Positions 56,395 to 64,000 of a DNA stretch of 64,000 nucleotides are shown here, one piece after another; position 1 is the stretch's first letter; every line of letters begins with the position of its first letter. Below the pieces are notes generated by a model. The model worked only from the letters and a program-made list of their open reading frames with translations. It was not told the origin of the DNA and made no database searches. Both the position numbers and the translations under genes were made by a program. Source of the stretch: Bradyrhizobium sp. SZCCT0148 (lineage in GTDB: Bacteria; Pseudomonadota; Alphaproteobacteria; Rhizobiales; Xanthobacteraceae); the NCBI RefSeq assembly GCF_018129985.1, contig NZ_JAFCKT010000003.1, forward strand, positions 404,501-468,500, written 5' to 3'.

Positions 56395-57255
56395 TTGGAC
56401 CCGATCGCCTATGTCAACGGCTCATTCGTCCCGCTTTCCGAAGCCAAAATCTCGGTCCTCGATCGCGGCTTCCTGTTCGCCGACGGCATCTATGAGGTCT
56501 CGGCCGTGCTCGATGGCAAGCTGGTCGACAACGCCTCGCATCTGGCGCGGCTGGAGCGATCGGTCGGTGAAATCAAGCTAAAGCTGCCGGAGACGCTCGA
56601 GCGCATCACCGAGGTTCAGAAGGAATTGATCGCGCGCAACAAGATCGAGAACGGGCTGGTCTATCTCCAGGTGACCCGCGGCGCCGACAAGGGCCGCGAC
56701 TTCCCGTTCCCCAAGGCTGACGTGAAATCGAGCCTGGTGATGTTCACCTCGGAGAAGGACATCATCAACACTCCGGTCGCAAAGACCGGCATCAACGTGA
56801 TCACGGTGCCCGACATCCGCTGGGAGCGCCGCGACATCAAGAGCGTCGCACTGCTCGCGCAGGTGCTGGCGAAGCAGGCGGCGGCCGAAGCCGGTGCCGG
56901 CGAAGCCTGGATGATCCAGGATGGCTATGTCACCGAGGGCGGCTCGTCCACCGCGTTTATCCTGACCCAGGACGATGTCATCGTCACCCGTCAGAACTCC
57001 AACACGATCCTGCCGGGTTGCACCCGCAAGGCCGTGATCGCGCTCGCCGAAGAACGTCAGCTCCGCGTCGAGGAGCGACCCTTCACGGTCGCCGAAGCGC
57101 ACGCCGCCAAGGAAGCATTCATCACGAGCGCATCCTCGTTCGTCCAGCCGGTGGTCGCCGTCGACGGCAAGAAGATCGGCGACGGCAAGCCCGGCCCGAT
57201 GGCGACGCGGCTCCGCGAGATCTATGTGGAGTTCGCCAGGGCGACGGCGGTCTGA
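56395..57255 (+). CDS. D-amino-acid aminotransferase (class IV PLP enzyme)
   Basis: A 286-residue class IV aminotransferase read from TTG 56395 (then DPIAYVNGSFVPL), with CCAGGAG upstream. SVLDRGFLFADGIYEV is the family start, the PLP-binding lysine is in RRDIKSVALLAQVLAKQ, and EGGSSTAFIL and LPGCTRKAVI follow as expected. D-alanine/D-glutamate exchange is likely from the fold; branched-chain aminotransferase is less likely given the length. It follows the acidic amino acid transporter, which may be related. Confidence 0.9.
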   Translation: MDPIAYVNGSFVPLSEAKISVLDRGFLFADGIYEVSAVLDGKLVDNASHLARLERSVGEIKLKLPETLERITEVQKELIARNKIENGLVYLQVTRGADKGRDFPFPKADVKSSLVMFTSEKDIINTPVAKTGINVITVPDIRWERRDIKSVALLAQVLAKQAAAEAGAGEAWMIQDGYVTEGGSSTAFILTQDDVIVTRQNSNTILPGCTRKAVIALAEERQLRVEERPFTVAEAHAAKEAFITSASSFVQPVVAVDGKKIGDGKPGPMATRLREIYVEFARATAV

Positions 57256-57268
57256 GCCGCGTACTGCC

Positions 57269-57356
57269 GTAGCGTGGGCAAAGGCGCCCTTGCGCCGTGC
57301 CCACGTCTTCTCTCCTGTTGGCCACAGAAGGTGGGCACGCTTCGCTTGGCCCACCC
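57269..57356. repeat. Intergenic repeat, 'gtgggca' type
   Basis: GTGGGCAAAGGCGCCCTTGC followed by GCCGTGCCCAC forms one hairpin, and GGTGGGCACGCTTCGC with GGCCCACC a second. It separates convergent genes. A further distinct repeat class. Confidence 0.6.
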
Positions 57357-57387
57357 GACGAGACCTGCGTTGAGGGGGGCGCCGTCC

Positions 57388-57849
57388 TCACGCCGCCGAC
57401 GCTTTTACCTTCACCGGATGAACCGCGCGAAACGCGATGGCGATCCTGTTCCAGGCGTTGATGGCGCCGATCAGCATGGTCAGGTTCACCGTCTCTTCCT
57501 CGGAGAATTGCGCGCGAACCTGCTCGTAGACGTCATCAGGCGCATGCGTCTGCGAAATCAGCGTGACCGATTCCGTCCAGGCCAGCGCGGCACGTTCGCG
57601 ATCGGTGTAGAGCGGGGATTCGCGCCACGCGGCCAGCAGGTAGATGCGCTGCTCGGTCTCGCCGCGCTTGCGGGCGTCCTCGGTGTGCATGTTGATGCAG
57701 AAGGCGCAGCCGTTGATCTGCGACGCGCGGATCTTGACGAGCTCGATCAGCGATTTCTCCAGTCCCGTGGACTGGATCTGCGTCTCCAGCGCCATCAGCG
57801 CTTTCATCGTGTCGGGTGCGGCCTGGTAGAAATTCATGCGGGGCTTCAT
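57388..57849 (-). CDS. AhpD-like carboxymuconolactone decarboxylase family protein
   Basis: A 153-residue protein with the AhpD motif: Cys48-x-x-Cys51-x3-His55 in INGCAFCINMHTEDA, preceded by ELVKIRAS. These proteins reduce peroxides through the cysteine pair. GGAG lies before ATG 57849. It is the last gene of a likely three-gene operon, 29 bases after the MFS pump. Confidence 0.93.
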   Translation of the reverse strand: MKPRMNFYQAAPDTMKALMALETQIQSTGLEKSLIELVKIRASQINGCAFCINMHTEDARKRGETEQRIYLLAAWRESPLYTDRERAALAWTESVTLISQTHAPDDVYEQVRAQFSEEETVNLTMLIGAINAWNRIAIAFRAVHPVKVKASAA

Positions 57850-57878
57850 GGTCGTTCTCCTTGCTTGCGGGGGTGAGG

Positions 57879-59489
57879 TTAGTGAGCGCCACCGGCTGAG
57901 GTCTGGCCGGGTTTCTTCAGGAACAGGACCGCGGCGAGCGCGACGATCAGCGCCACGCCCAGCAGATAAAACGTATCGCTGAAGGCGAAGATATAGGCCT
58001 GCTTCTGCACGGTATGGCCAATCGCGACGTAGGCGCGATGCGCCGCGTCCGCACGGTCGAGGATGCCGTGATTGACGAAATATTGCGTCAGCTGTTCCAG
58101 CCGTGTGCGGATGGCCTGCTCGAACACCGAGACCGACTGCATCAGCACGTTGGAGTGATACTGCTCGCGCTTGGTCAGCACGGTCTGTAGCAGCGCTATG
58201 CCGACGGCGCCGCCGAGATTGCGCATCATGTTGAACAGGCCGGAGGCCGAGCCCGCGTTCCCCGCTTCGATGCCCGCCGTCGCGACCGCCGACAGCGGCG
58301 CCATCACCAGCGCCTGCCCGACGGCGCGGACGACGTTGGGCCACAGCAGCTGGTCGGCGGCGTAGTCGTTGGTCATATGGATGTTCATGAAGTTGGAAGC
58401 CGCGAACAGCACGAAACCGACGCCGATGATGATCCGCGCATCGAACTTCTGCATCAGACGCGGCACCAGCGGAATCAGCAGGAGCTGCGGCAATCCGGTC
58501 CAGGCCAGCACCATGCCGATCTGCTCGGAATTGTAGCCCTGGATGCGTGACAGATATTGCGGCAGGATGAAGACCGAGCCGTACAGCGCGATGCCGAGCA
58601 GGAAATTGGCGAGCATGCCGAAGCCGAAATTGCGGCGGCCGAGCAGGCGCAGGTTCAGCAGCGGCTTCTTCACCGCGAGCTCGATGATCAGGAAGGCAGT
58701 CAGCGCGACGGCCGCGATCACGCTGAGCTTGACGATGAAAGGCGAGCCCAACCAGTCGTCCTTGTTGCCTTCCTCCAGCACGGTCTGGAGCGCGGAGAGG
58801 CCGATCGCCATGGTGACGATGCCGGCCCAGTCGCCCTCGCGCAGCAGCGCCAGCTTCATCGGCTTGGCGTCGAGCGCGTACCAGAGCATGCCGACCATCA
58901 CCGCGCCGGGGATGAGGTTGACGTAGAAGATGTATTCCCAGCCGAAATTCTCGGTGAGATAGCCGCCGATGGTTGGGCCGATCGCGGGCGCGAACGTCGC
59001 CGACAGCGCGAATAGCGCGAGGCCGACCGGCTGTTTTGCGCGCGGTAGCAGCGTGATGATCAGCGTGAAAGCCATTGGAATCAGCACGCCGCCGGTAAAT
59101 CCCTGCACAGCGCGCAGTACGATCATCTGCGACAGATCTTGCGCAAGCGCGCAGGCCGCCGAGAGAACAAGGAACAGGACCGCGTTGGTCAGAAGATAGA
59201 TCCGGATCGAGAACACCTGCGCCAGCCAGCCGGAGAGCGGGATCACTACGATCTCCGCGACCAGATAGGAGGTCGAGATCCAGCCGCCGTCGTCGATGCC
59301 GGCGCCGATCGCACCCTGGATGTCGGCGAGCGAAGCGTTGACGATCTGGATGTTCAGCACCGCCATGAAGGCGCCGAGCGTCGCGCCGATCACCGCGACC
59401 CAGGTCTTTGCGGATACCGCCGGAGCGGCGGGCGCCTTGGGCGCTGCGAGATGCGCGACGGCGTTGACAGTGGGTTGGAGCGTGCTCAT
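57879..59489 (-). CDS. MFS multidrug transporter, DHA2 (EmrB) family
   Basis: A 536-residue inner-membrane pump with about 14 helices, the number expected for DHA2. Seen: VIGATLGAFMAVLNIQIVNA (motif D1 region), WISTSYLVAEIVVIPLSGWL, and motif C-like LSATFAPAIGPTIGGYL. It starts at ATG 59489, four bases after the adaptor gene stop, and should work with that adaptor and an outer-membrane TolC to expel hydrophobic drugs. The last residues before the stop are short and cytoplasmic. Confidence 0.94.
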   Translation of the reverse strand: MSTLQPTVNAVAHLAAPKAPAAPAVSAKTWVAVIGATLGAFMAVLNIQIVNASLADIQGAIGAGIDDGGWISTSYLVAEIVVIPLSGWLAQVFSIRIYLLTNAVLFLVLSAACALAQDLSQMIVLRAVQGFTGGVLIPMAFTLIITLLPRAKQPVGLALFALSATFAPAIGPTIGGYLTENFGWEYIFYVNLIPGAVMVGMLWYALDAKPMKLALLREGDWAGIVTMAIGLSALQTVLEEGNKDDWLGSPFIVKLSVIAAVALTAFLIIELAVKKPLLNLRLLGRRNFGFGMLANFLLGIALYGSVFILPQYLSRIQGYNSEQIGMVLAWTGLPQLLLIPLVPRLMQKFDARIIIGVGFVLFAASNFMNIHMTNDYAADQLLWPNVVRAVGQALVMAPLSAVATAGIEAGNAGSASGLFNMMRNLGGAVGIALLQTVLTKREQYHSNVLMQSVSVFEQAIRTRLEQLTQYFVNHGILDRADAAHRAYVAIGHTVQKQAYIFAFSDTFYLLGVALIVALAAVLFLKKPGQTSAGGAH

Positions 59490-59493
59490 GGCT

Positions 59494-60645
59494 TCAGCCG
59501 CCGTTGGGGTGGGACGTGTTGTCCGCGAGGTGCTTCGCCGTCTCGCGCTCGGCCAGCACCGCCTGCTTGGTGTCGACCGTCGGCACCGCCGACATGCCGG
59601 GGCGCAGCAGGCCGGTGAGGCTGTGGTCGTCAAGCACGATCTTCACCGGGACCCTTTGCACGATCTTGGTGAAATTGCCGGTGGCATTGTCGGGCGGCAG
59701 CAGCGCGAACTCAAGCCCGCTCGCCGGCGACAGGCTATCGACATGGCCGCGCAGCGTGCGATTGTGAAAACTGTCGACGTGCAATTCGACCGGCTGACCC
59801 GGCCGCACATGCGTGAGCTGGGTCTCCTTGAAGTTGGCGACGACATAGACCGCGTCGAGCGGCACCACCGCCATCAATTGCGTGCCGGCCTGAACGTATT
59901 GGCCGACCCGCAGTGAGCGCGCGCCGACGGTGCCGTCGACCGGCGCGGTGATCTCGGTATAGGACAGGTTCAACGCCGCCTGCTGCGCGACCGCGCGGGC
60001 CCGTTCGAGCTGGGCCGCGGCCTGGGCCCGCTGGGTGGTGAGCACGTCGATCTTGCGCTGCGCGGCCAGCAGGCCAAATTTCGCGTGCTGCAATTGCGCG
60101 CTGCTCGCGCGCAGCGCCGCGTCGGTCTGCTGCGCGCGCTGGATCGTGCCGGAGCCGGTCTTCATGAGGTCGTCGTAGCGGGCGCGCTCTTCCTGCGCGA
60201 ATTTCAGATTGGCATCGGCTGCGCTGACATCAGCCGTGCTCTGCTCGATGATCGGCTGCTGCAGTTCGATCTGGGCATCGATGTTGCGCACCGAGGCCTC
60301 GCCGGCGGCGACGTCGGCTTTGGCCTGGTCGAGCGCCGCCCTGAAGTCGCGATCGTCGATCTTTGCCAGCGCCTGGCCCGCTTTCACCTTTTCGTTGTCA
60401 CTGACCAGCACCTTGGCGATGTAGCCGGAGACTTTTGGCGCGATGATCGTGGAATCGGCCTTCACATAGGCATCGTCGGTGGACTCCAGGTAGCGGCCCG
60501 TTTTCAGATAGTCGTAGCCATAGTCGGCTGCGATCGCGACGCCGAGCGCGAGCGCCAGCCCGATAGCGGCACGCCCGATTGCCTGCCGGGATGGGCGCAG
60601 GCCGATTTTTGTATTTGTTTCAGTGACATAAGTGGCGTTCGACAT
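59494..60645 (-). CDS. HlyD/EmrA family periplasmic efflux adaptor
   Basis: A 383-residue membrane-fusion protein: one N-terminal helix (about 28-48), then the lipoyl half motifs (STIIAPKVSGYIAKVLVSDN and YTEITAPVDGTVGARSL), a long alpha-hairpin between them, and a beta-barrel domain. It would bridge the EmrB-like pump and an outer-membrane channel. Start at ATG 60645 with GAGGA upstream. First gene of the operon and divergent from a LysR regulator. Confidence 0.94.
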   Translation of the reverse strand: MSNATYVTETNTKIGLRPSRQAIGRAAIGLALALGVAIAADYGYDYLKTGRYLESTDDAYVKADSTIIAPKVSGYIAKVLVSDNEKVKAGQALAKIDDRDFRAALDQAKADVAAGEASVRNIDAQIELQQPIIEQSTADVSAADANLKFAQEERARYDDLMKTGSGTIQRAQQTDAALRASSAQLQHAKFGLLAAQRKIDVLTTQRAQAAAQLERARAVAQQAALNLSYTEITAPVDGTVGARSLRVGQYVQAGTQLMAVVPLDAVYVVANFKETQLTHVRPGQPVELHVDSFHNRTLRGHVDSLSPASGLEFALLPPDNATGNFTKIVQRVPVKIVLDDHSLTGLLRPGMSAVPTVDTKQAVLAERETAKHLADNTSHPNGG

Positions 60646-60749
60646 GGCATCCTCGGAAGTTCCCACGCGGCTCGTCTGAAGGTGCCTTGCTGGGTGCCGG
60701 TAAGATGTGCCGTAGCCGCCCCTGTGATAATCGTGGATTAAGTTGAAGC

Positions 60750-60772
60750 ATTATCCAGCAGGAGTGGATAAT
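60750..60772. promoter_or_regulatory. Likely LysR-binding inverted repeat upstream of the efflux operon
   Basis: ATTATCCA (60750-60757) and TGGATAAT (60765-60772) are a perfect eight-base inverted repeat around seven bases, with the T-N11-A core expected of LysR sites. It lies just before the lysR start in the 134-base divergent interval. Confidence 0.7.
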
Positions 60773-60779
60773 CCGAGCC

Positions 60780-61691
60780 ATGGATCGCTTTACCAGCCTC
60801 ACCGCCTTTATCCACGTCGTCGAAAACGGCGGCTTTTCCGCCGCAGCGCGCCGGCTCAACATGTCGACGACCATGGTGAGCAACCATGTGCAGGCGCTGG
60901 AGGATCGGCTCGGTGTGCGCCTGCTCAACCGCACCACGCGGAAGGTGAGCCTCACCGAAATCGGCAAGGCCTATTACGACCGCTCGACCCAGATCCTCGC
61001 CGATCTCGAACAGGCCGACGATATCGCCAGCGAGTTGCAGTCGGTGCCCCGCGGCACGCTGCGCATCCACGTCGCCACCCATATGGTGCAGTTCGTCGCG
61101 CCTGTGGTGGCCAAGCTGCTGTCGACCTATTCGGAGCTCAAGGTCGATCTGCGCATGGGCGAGGCTGACGTCGATCTCATCGAAGAAGGCTACGACGTCG
61201 CCCTGCGCATGACCTCGCCGCCGGATTCGAGCCTGATCGTCCGCAGCCTCGCCACCTGGCGCCACGTGCTTTGCTGTTCGCACGATTATCTCGAGAAGTA
61301 CGGCCGGGTGCAGAAGCTCGACGAACTCGCCGCGCACAATTGCGGCCGGCACTTGAACTATCCGTTCGGCGATGAATGGCGTTTCATCGACCGCAAAGGC
61401 GCACCGGTCTCCGTACGCATCTCGGGCAGCTTCGTCACCAATAGCGGGGAAGCGCTGCGCAAGGTCGCACTGGAGGGGGCCGCTATCTGTCTGATGGCGG
61501 GATTTCTCATTCAGGACGACCTCGAAGCCGGCCACCTCGTGCGCCTCTTGCCGGAATTGCGGACGATCGAGCTGTCCATGAACGCGGTCTATCCGCATCG
61601 TCATCATCTGTCGGCGAAGGTCAGGACCTTCATCGACCTGCTCGCGCAGCACAGCGCCGAGCAGCAAAAGCTGATCAATCCGTATTCATGA
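60780..61691 (+). CDS. LysR family transcriptional regulator
   Basis: A 303-residue regulator with its helix-turn-helix at residues 1-60 (MDRFTSLTAFIHVVENGGFS, then VSNHVQALEDRLGVRLLNRT) and an effector domain from about residue 90. It belongs to the group with PRGTLRIH at the start of that domain. It is divergent from the EmrAB-like operon, which it probably controls through the inverted repeat next to its own start. Confidence 0.95.
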   Translation: MDRFTSLTAFIHVVENGGFSAAARRLNMSTTMVSNHVQALEDRLGVRLLNRTTRKVSLTEIGKAYYDRSTQILADLEQADDIASELQSVPRGTLRIHVATHMVQFVAPVVAKLLSTYSELKVDLRMGEADVDLIEEGYDVALRMTSPPDSSLIVRSLATWRHVLCCSHDYLEKYGRVQKLDELAAHNCGRHLNYPFGDEWRFIDRKGAPVSVRISGSFVTNSGEALRKVALEGAAICLMAGFLIQDDLEAGHLVRLLPELRTIELSMNAVYPHRHHLSAKVRTFIDLLAQHSAEQQKLINPYS

Positions 61692-62011
61692 GCCCGCTCG
61701 ACGACGGCTCCATACCCGCCAGAAAGTGAGTTGACATCAGCTGGGTACCTGGAAACAATGCAACCTGAGATATAAATATCCATTATGGACCGCGATGGTT
61801 CGGCCCGATCCCGTTTCTTCGATGTGACTTTTCGTTCAAGCCGGCATCTGCTTCTTCATTTCTTGCTTTTCCATCTCCGACGCATCGACAGGCGGCAAGC
61901 CGATCAACGTTCGATGGCGTGCCCGCTTCGCAGGGGATCGACAGCATCCTGTCGCGGTGAAGCTGAGCGGCTTGGCCGGATCCAGACCGACTGCAGCTGA
62001 AGGAGGCTTCG
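61692..62011. other. Intergenic region upstream of the DUF3616 gene
   Basis: About 320 bases. TTGACA at 61731-61736 and AACAAT at 61754-61759, 17 bases apart, make a fair promoter, but it would leave a 240-base leader. A 71-codon frame inside (from 61785) has no ribosome site and an arginine-rich composition. Nothing else is recognisable. Confidence 0.4.
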
Positions 62012-63064
62012 ATGATGCTCGTCAGAACGGGATGGCTTGCGATCTTGCTGCTCGGCCTCACGGCGGCGAGCGGTGTGCAGCCTTCTTTTGCTGCCACCGA
62101 CGATGCGTGGCCGGTCAAGAACAGACTGATTGGCGAGGACGGAAACAAGTCCAAGGACGTCAGCGGCATCGCCTGCACGACCGCGGACGGATTTCCCCGT
62201 TCGTGCCTCGTCATCGACGACAACCTCCAGGACGCTCAATTCATCGAGCTGACCGACGGCAAGCTCGTTGCCGGCAGCCCGGTCAAGCTGATCGACAACA
62301 CGTTCAATGACAAGGCGCTCGAACTCGATGGCGAGGGCGTCGCCTTCTCCAACGGGTACTATTACGTCATCGGCTCGCACGGCCATCCCCGGGACAAGGA
62401 CCACAAGCTTGATCCGAACAAACATGCCGATAAAATTCGAGCGAAGATCGCCGCGAGCAGCCAGATCGTCCGGTTTCGTACGACGGGGGCAGATGGCAAT
62501 GCGTCAGGCCTCGAGCGCACGCCCAAGCTGAGAGATGTCATTGCGAACGAGCCGGCTCTTCTCCCCTTCGTGGATATGCGGCTGGAAGCCAACGGGCTGA
62601 CGATCGAAGGCGTCGCGATCAAGGACGACCGGACGCTGCTCGCGGGATTCCGGGGCCCGGTGCTGAACGGCAACTGCGCCATCGTTCTGTCGGTCGAGAT
62701 GGCGGCCCTGTTCGGCAACGCTGGAAGCCCGGACCATCGTCTGTACCGGCTGCCGCTCGGCGACGGACGCGGCGTGCGCGATCTTGCATCATTCGGCGAT
62801 CGCGTTCTCGTCCTGGCGGGGCCCGCCGCGGACGGCCCCGGGTCTTATGCGGTTTACGCGTGGGACGGCTCGTCAGACTCCGTCGAACTGTTGAAGGACT
62901 TGCCGTTTGATCCCAAGCGAAAGCCGGAGGGGCTCCTGCCGCTGGACAAGACGTCAACCGGGCTGCGTGTCCTGATCGTGTTCGACGGCGACAAGGAAGG
63001 TGCGCCCACCCCGATAGAAATTCCGGGATCGGGGCCGCGACCTCCACCCTGCTCCAGCAGCTAG
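62012..63064 (+). CDS. Secreted DUF3616-like protein
   Basis: A 350-residue protein with a signal peptide (residues 1-28, ending QPSFAAT) and AAGGAGG seven bases before ATG 62012. The chain has repeated short strands (KDVSGIACTTADGFPRSCLV, LEANGLTIEGVAIKDDRTLL, RKPEGLLPLD) that look like a beta-propeller, and blocks such as ELDGEGVAFSNGYYYVIGSH match DUF3616. Function is unknown. The stop shares bases with the amidase stop on the other strand. Confidence 0.8.
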   Translation: MMLVRTGWLAILLLGLTAASGVQPSFAATDDAWPVKNRLIGEDGNKSKDVSGIACTTADGFPRSCLVIDDNLQDAQFIELTDGKLVAGSPVKLIDNTFNDKALELDGEGVAFSNGYYYVIGSHGHPRDKDHKLDPNKHADKIRAKIAASSQIVRFRTTGADGNASGLERTPKLRDVIANEPALLPFVDMRLEANGLTIEGVAIKDDRTLLAGFRGPVLNGNCAIVLSVEMAALFGNAGSPDHRLYRLPLGDGRGVRDLASFGDRVLVLAGPAADGPGSYAVYAWDGSSDSVELLKDLPFDPKRKPEGLLPLDKTSTGLRVLIVFDGDKEGAPTPIEIPGSGPRPPPCSSS

Positions 63065-64000
63065 CGCGTCGGGGCCGGCAATCGGCCGAATAGATCGTCG
63101 AGCGCGATGCCGATCGCGAGCAGGCGAAGATCGCTGCCTGCGGGACCATCCAGTTCGAGCCCGATCGGTAGTTTGCTGGTGGCGCCGAGCGCGATCGGGA
63201 TCTGGATTCCGGGAATGCCGGCGTTGCTGCCGGGGTCGGTGTTCTGGATGAACAGAGCGAAATTCTCCAGCGTGCTGGACTCCGGATTGGAGGGGATCGC
63301 AACGCGTGGCGTGGTAGGAAAAGCGATGGCGTCGAGCCGGTTGTCGGCAAAGATCTTGCTGTAGAGCGCTTGTAGCGCCGGTCGCGCGGTCTTGACCGCC
63401 GCATCGTAGATCGGCCCGGCATCGAGCAGCGTATTGTCCGGACCCGGCAGTTTGCGCGGGATCACCAAGCCATCATAGGTGCCCTTCACGTCGGGGCTGG
63501 CAATCTCCCTCGCCAGCGCTTCCACGGTGAGGCCCGTGCCGGTGTGGGCGAGATATTCGACCATGTCGTCATAGGCTTCATACAGCGCGACGGGAAAGCC
63601 GACCTGGCCGTTGAGCTCGGCGAGCTGCGGCATCTCGACCTCAACGATCGTGACGCCGTGTGCCTTCAGCTGAGCGATGGCGGCCTGGAAGGCGGTCTCG
63701 GTGTCGACATCGAGATTGGTCAACATCGTCTTGACGATGCCAATCCGCACCTGCTTCAGGTCGGCCGGTCCGACCGCCGCGCCATCCGTGATCACGCGAT
63801 CGAGCAGCGCGACGTCGGCCATGGTCGCGGCCATCGGGCCTGCGGTATCTCGGGTATGCGAGATCGGGGCGATGCCGTGTTGCGGATAGCGGCCGACGGT
63901 CGGGCGCAGCGAGGCACATCCGTTCAGCGCGGCGGGCACGCGCACCGATCCGCCGGTGTCGGTGCCGAGCCCGCCTGCGACGATCCGTGCGCCGATCGCC
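63061..64000 (-). CDS. Amidase signature family enzyme, C-terminal part (5' end outside window)
   Basis: The minus strand encodes the last 313 residues of an amidase and stays open to the window edge. The amidase signature is present at the edge, GGLGTDTGGSVRVPAALNG, including the nucleophilic serine of GGS; the catalytic lysine should lie beyond the window. GRYPQHGIAPISHTRDTAGP and the late IPGIQIPIALGATSKLPIG are typical. Members hydrolyse amides such as indoleacetamide or mandelamide; the substrate is not known. Confidence 0.93.
   Translation of the reverse strand, partial: AIGARIVAGGLGTDTGGSVRVPAALNGCASLRPTVGRYPQHGIAPISHTRDTAGPMAATMADVALLDRVITDGAAVGPADLKQVRIGIVKTMLTNLDVDTETAFQAAIAQLKAHGVTIVEVEMPQLAELNGQVGFPVALYEAYDDMVEYLAHTGTGLTVEALAREIASPDVKGTYDGLVIPRKLPGPDNTLLDAGPIYDAAVKTARPALQALYSKIFADNRLDAIAFPTTPRVAIPSNPESSTLENFALFIQNTDPGSNAGIPGIQIPIALGATSKLPIGLELDGPAGSDLRLLAIGIALDDLFGRLPAPTR

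Noticed and set aside
61785..62000. 71-codon frame upstream of the DUF3616 gene
   Set aside because: Arginine-rich with no ribosome site; more likely leader sequence.

Overview
The window looks like a chromosomal segment of a Bradyrhizobium-type alphaproteobacterium (Rhizobiales). This rests on uniformly high G+C, Bradyrhizobium-style proteins (Hsp20 with a ROSE-like leader, FlgO-like/TPR adenylate cyclase, DUF3606 protein, Bug binding protein), a CpdR-like regulator beside an N-formylglutamate amidohydrolase, and several kinds of GC-rich palindromic intergenic repeats. The assignment is by recognition; no database was searched. I see no phage, insertion sequence, CRISPR array or rRNA operon.

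Layout. 1-9.5 kb: the 3' end of an outer-membrane barrel gene, then gltD and gltB (glutamate synthase) on the minus strand, a secreted proline-rich protein, a secreted alpha/beta hydrolase, and hsp20 with its thermosensor-like leader. 9.6-16.3 kb: a lysophospholipase-like hydrolase, a 920-residue membrane protein that appears to join a haem-thiolate-peroxidase-like domain to a RoxA-like di-haem cytochrome, a class III cyclase with TPR repeats, and a LysE exporter. 16.3-22.2 kb: TauE exporter with a divergent LysR gene, hisN-like phosphatase with a Bug binding protein, an sRNA gene of the suhB/mmgR type, N-formylglutamate amidohydrolase, cpdR and tRNA-Val(GAC).

22.2-31.5 kb: a gene-poor stretch after the tRNA, an ATC-hydrolase-like gene coupled to a small secreted protein, NUDIX, RidA, a mandelate-racemase-like gene with a broken copy of its 3' end 1.1 kb away, a haem-sensor cyclase, a hydrolase-fold protein lacking its catalytic serine, a DUF3606 protein, an AlkB-like dioxygenase and a 46-residue membrane protein. 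31.5-42.3 kb: a DUF4173/response regulator/histidine kinase operon, an anchored GH3 enzyme, a Tat-exported peptide-binding protein, a manganese catalase fused to DUF892, and a TetR/PspA/YiaAB stress module with three operator-like palindromes.

42.3-64 kb: SDR and aldehyde dehydrogenase, a surface porin-like protein, old yellow enzyme, GFA-like protein, a benzoylformate-decarboxylase-like ThDP enzyme, LLM flavin monooxygenase, M20 peptidase, a complete gltIJKL-type acidic amino acid ABC transporter, a D-amino-acid aminotransferase, an EmrAB-type efflux operon with AhpD-like protein and divergent LysR regulator, a DUF3616 secreted protein, and an amidase running off the end.

The genes are mostly independent metabolic, transport and stress-response units rather than one island. 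The parts most worth following up are the fused di-haem protein (10656-13418), the sRNA (20200-20289), the Hsp20 leader, and the self-contained TetR-PspA-YiaAB module.
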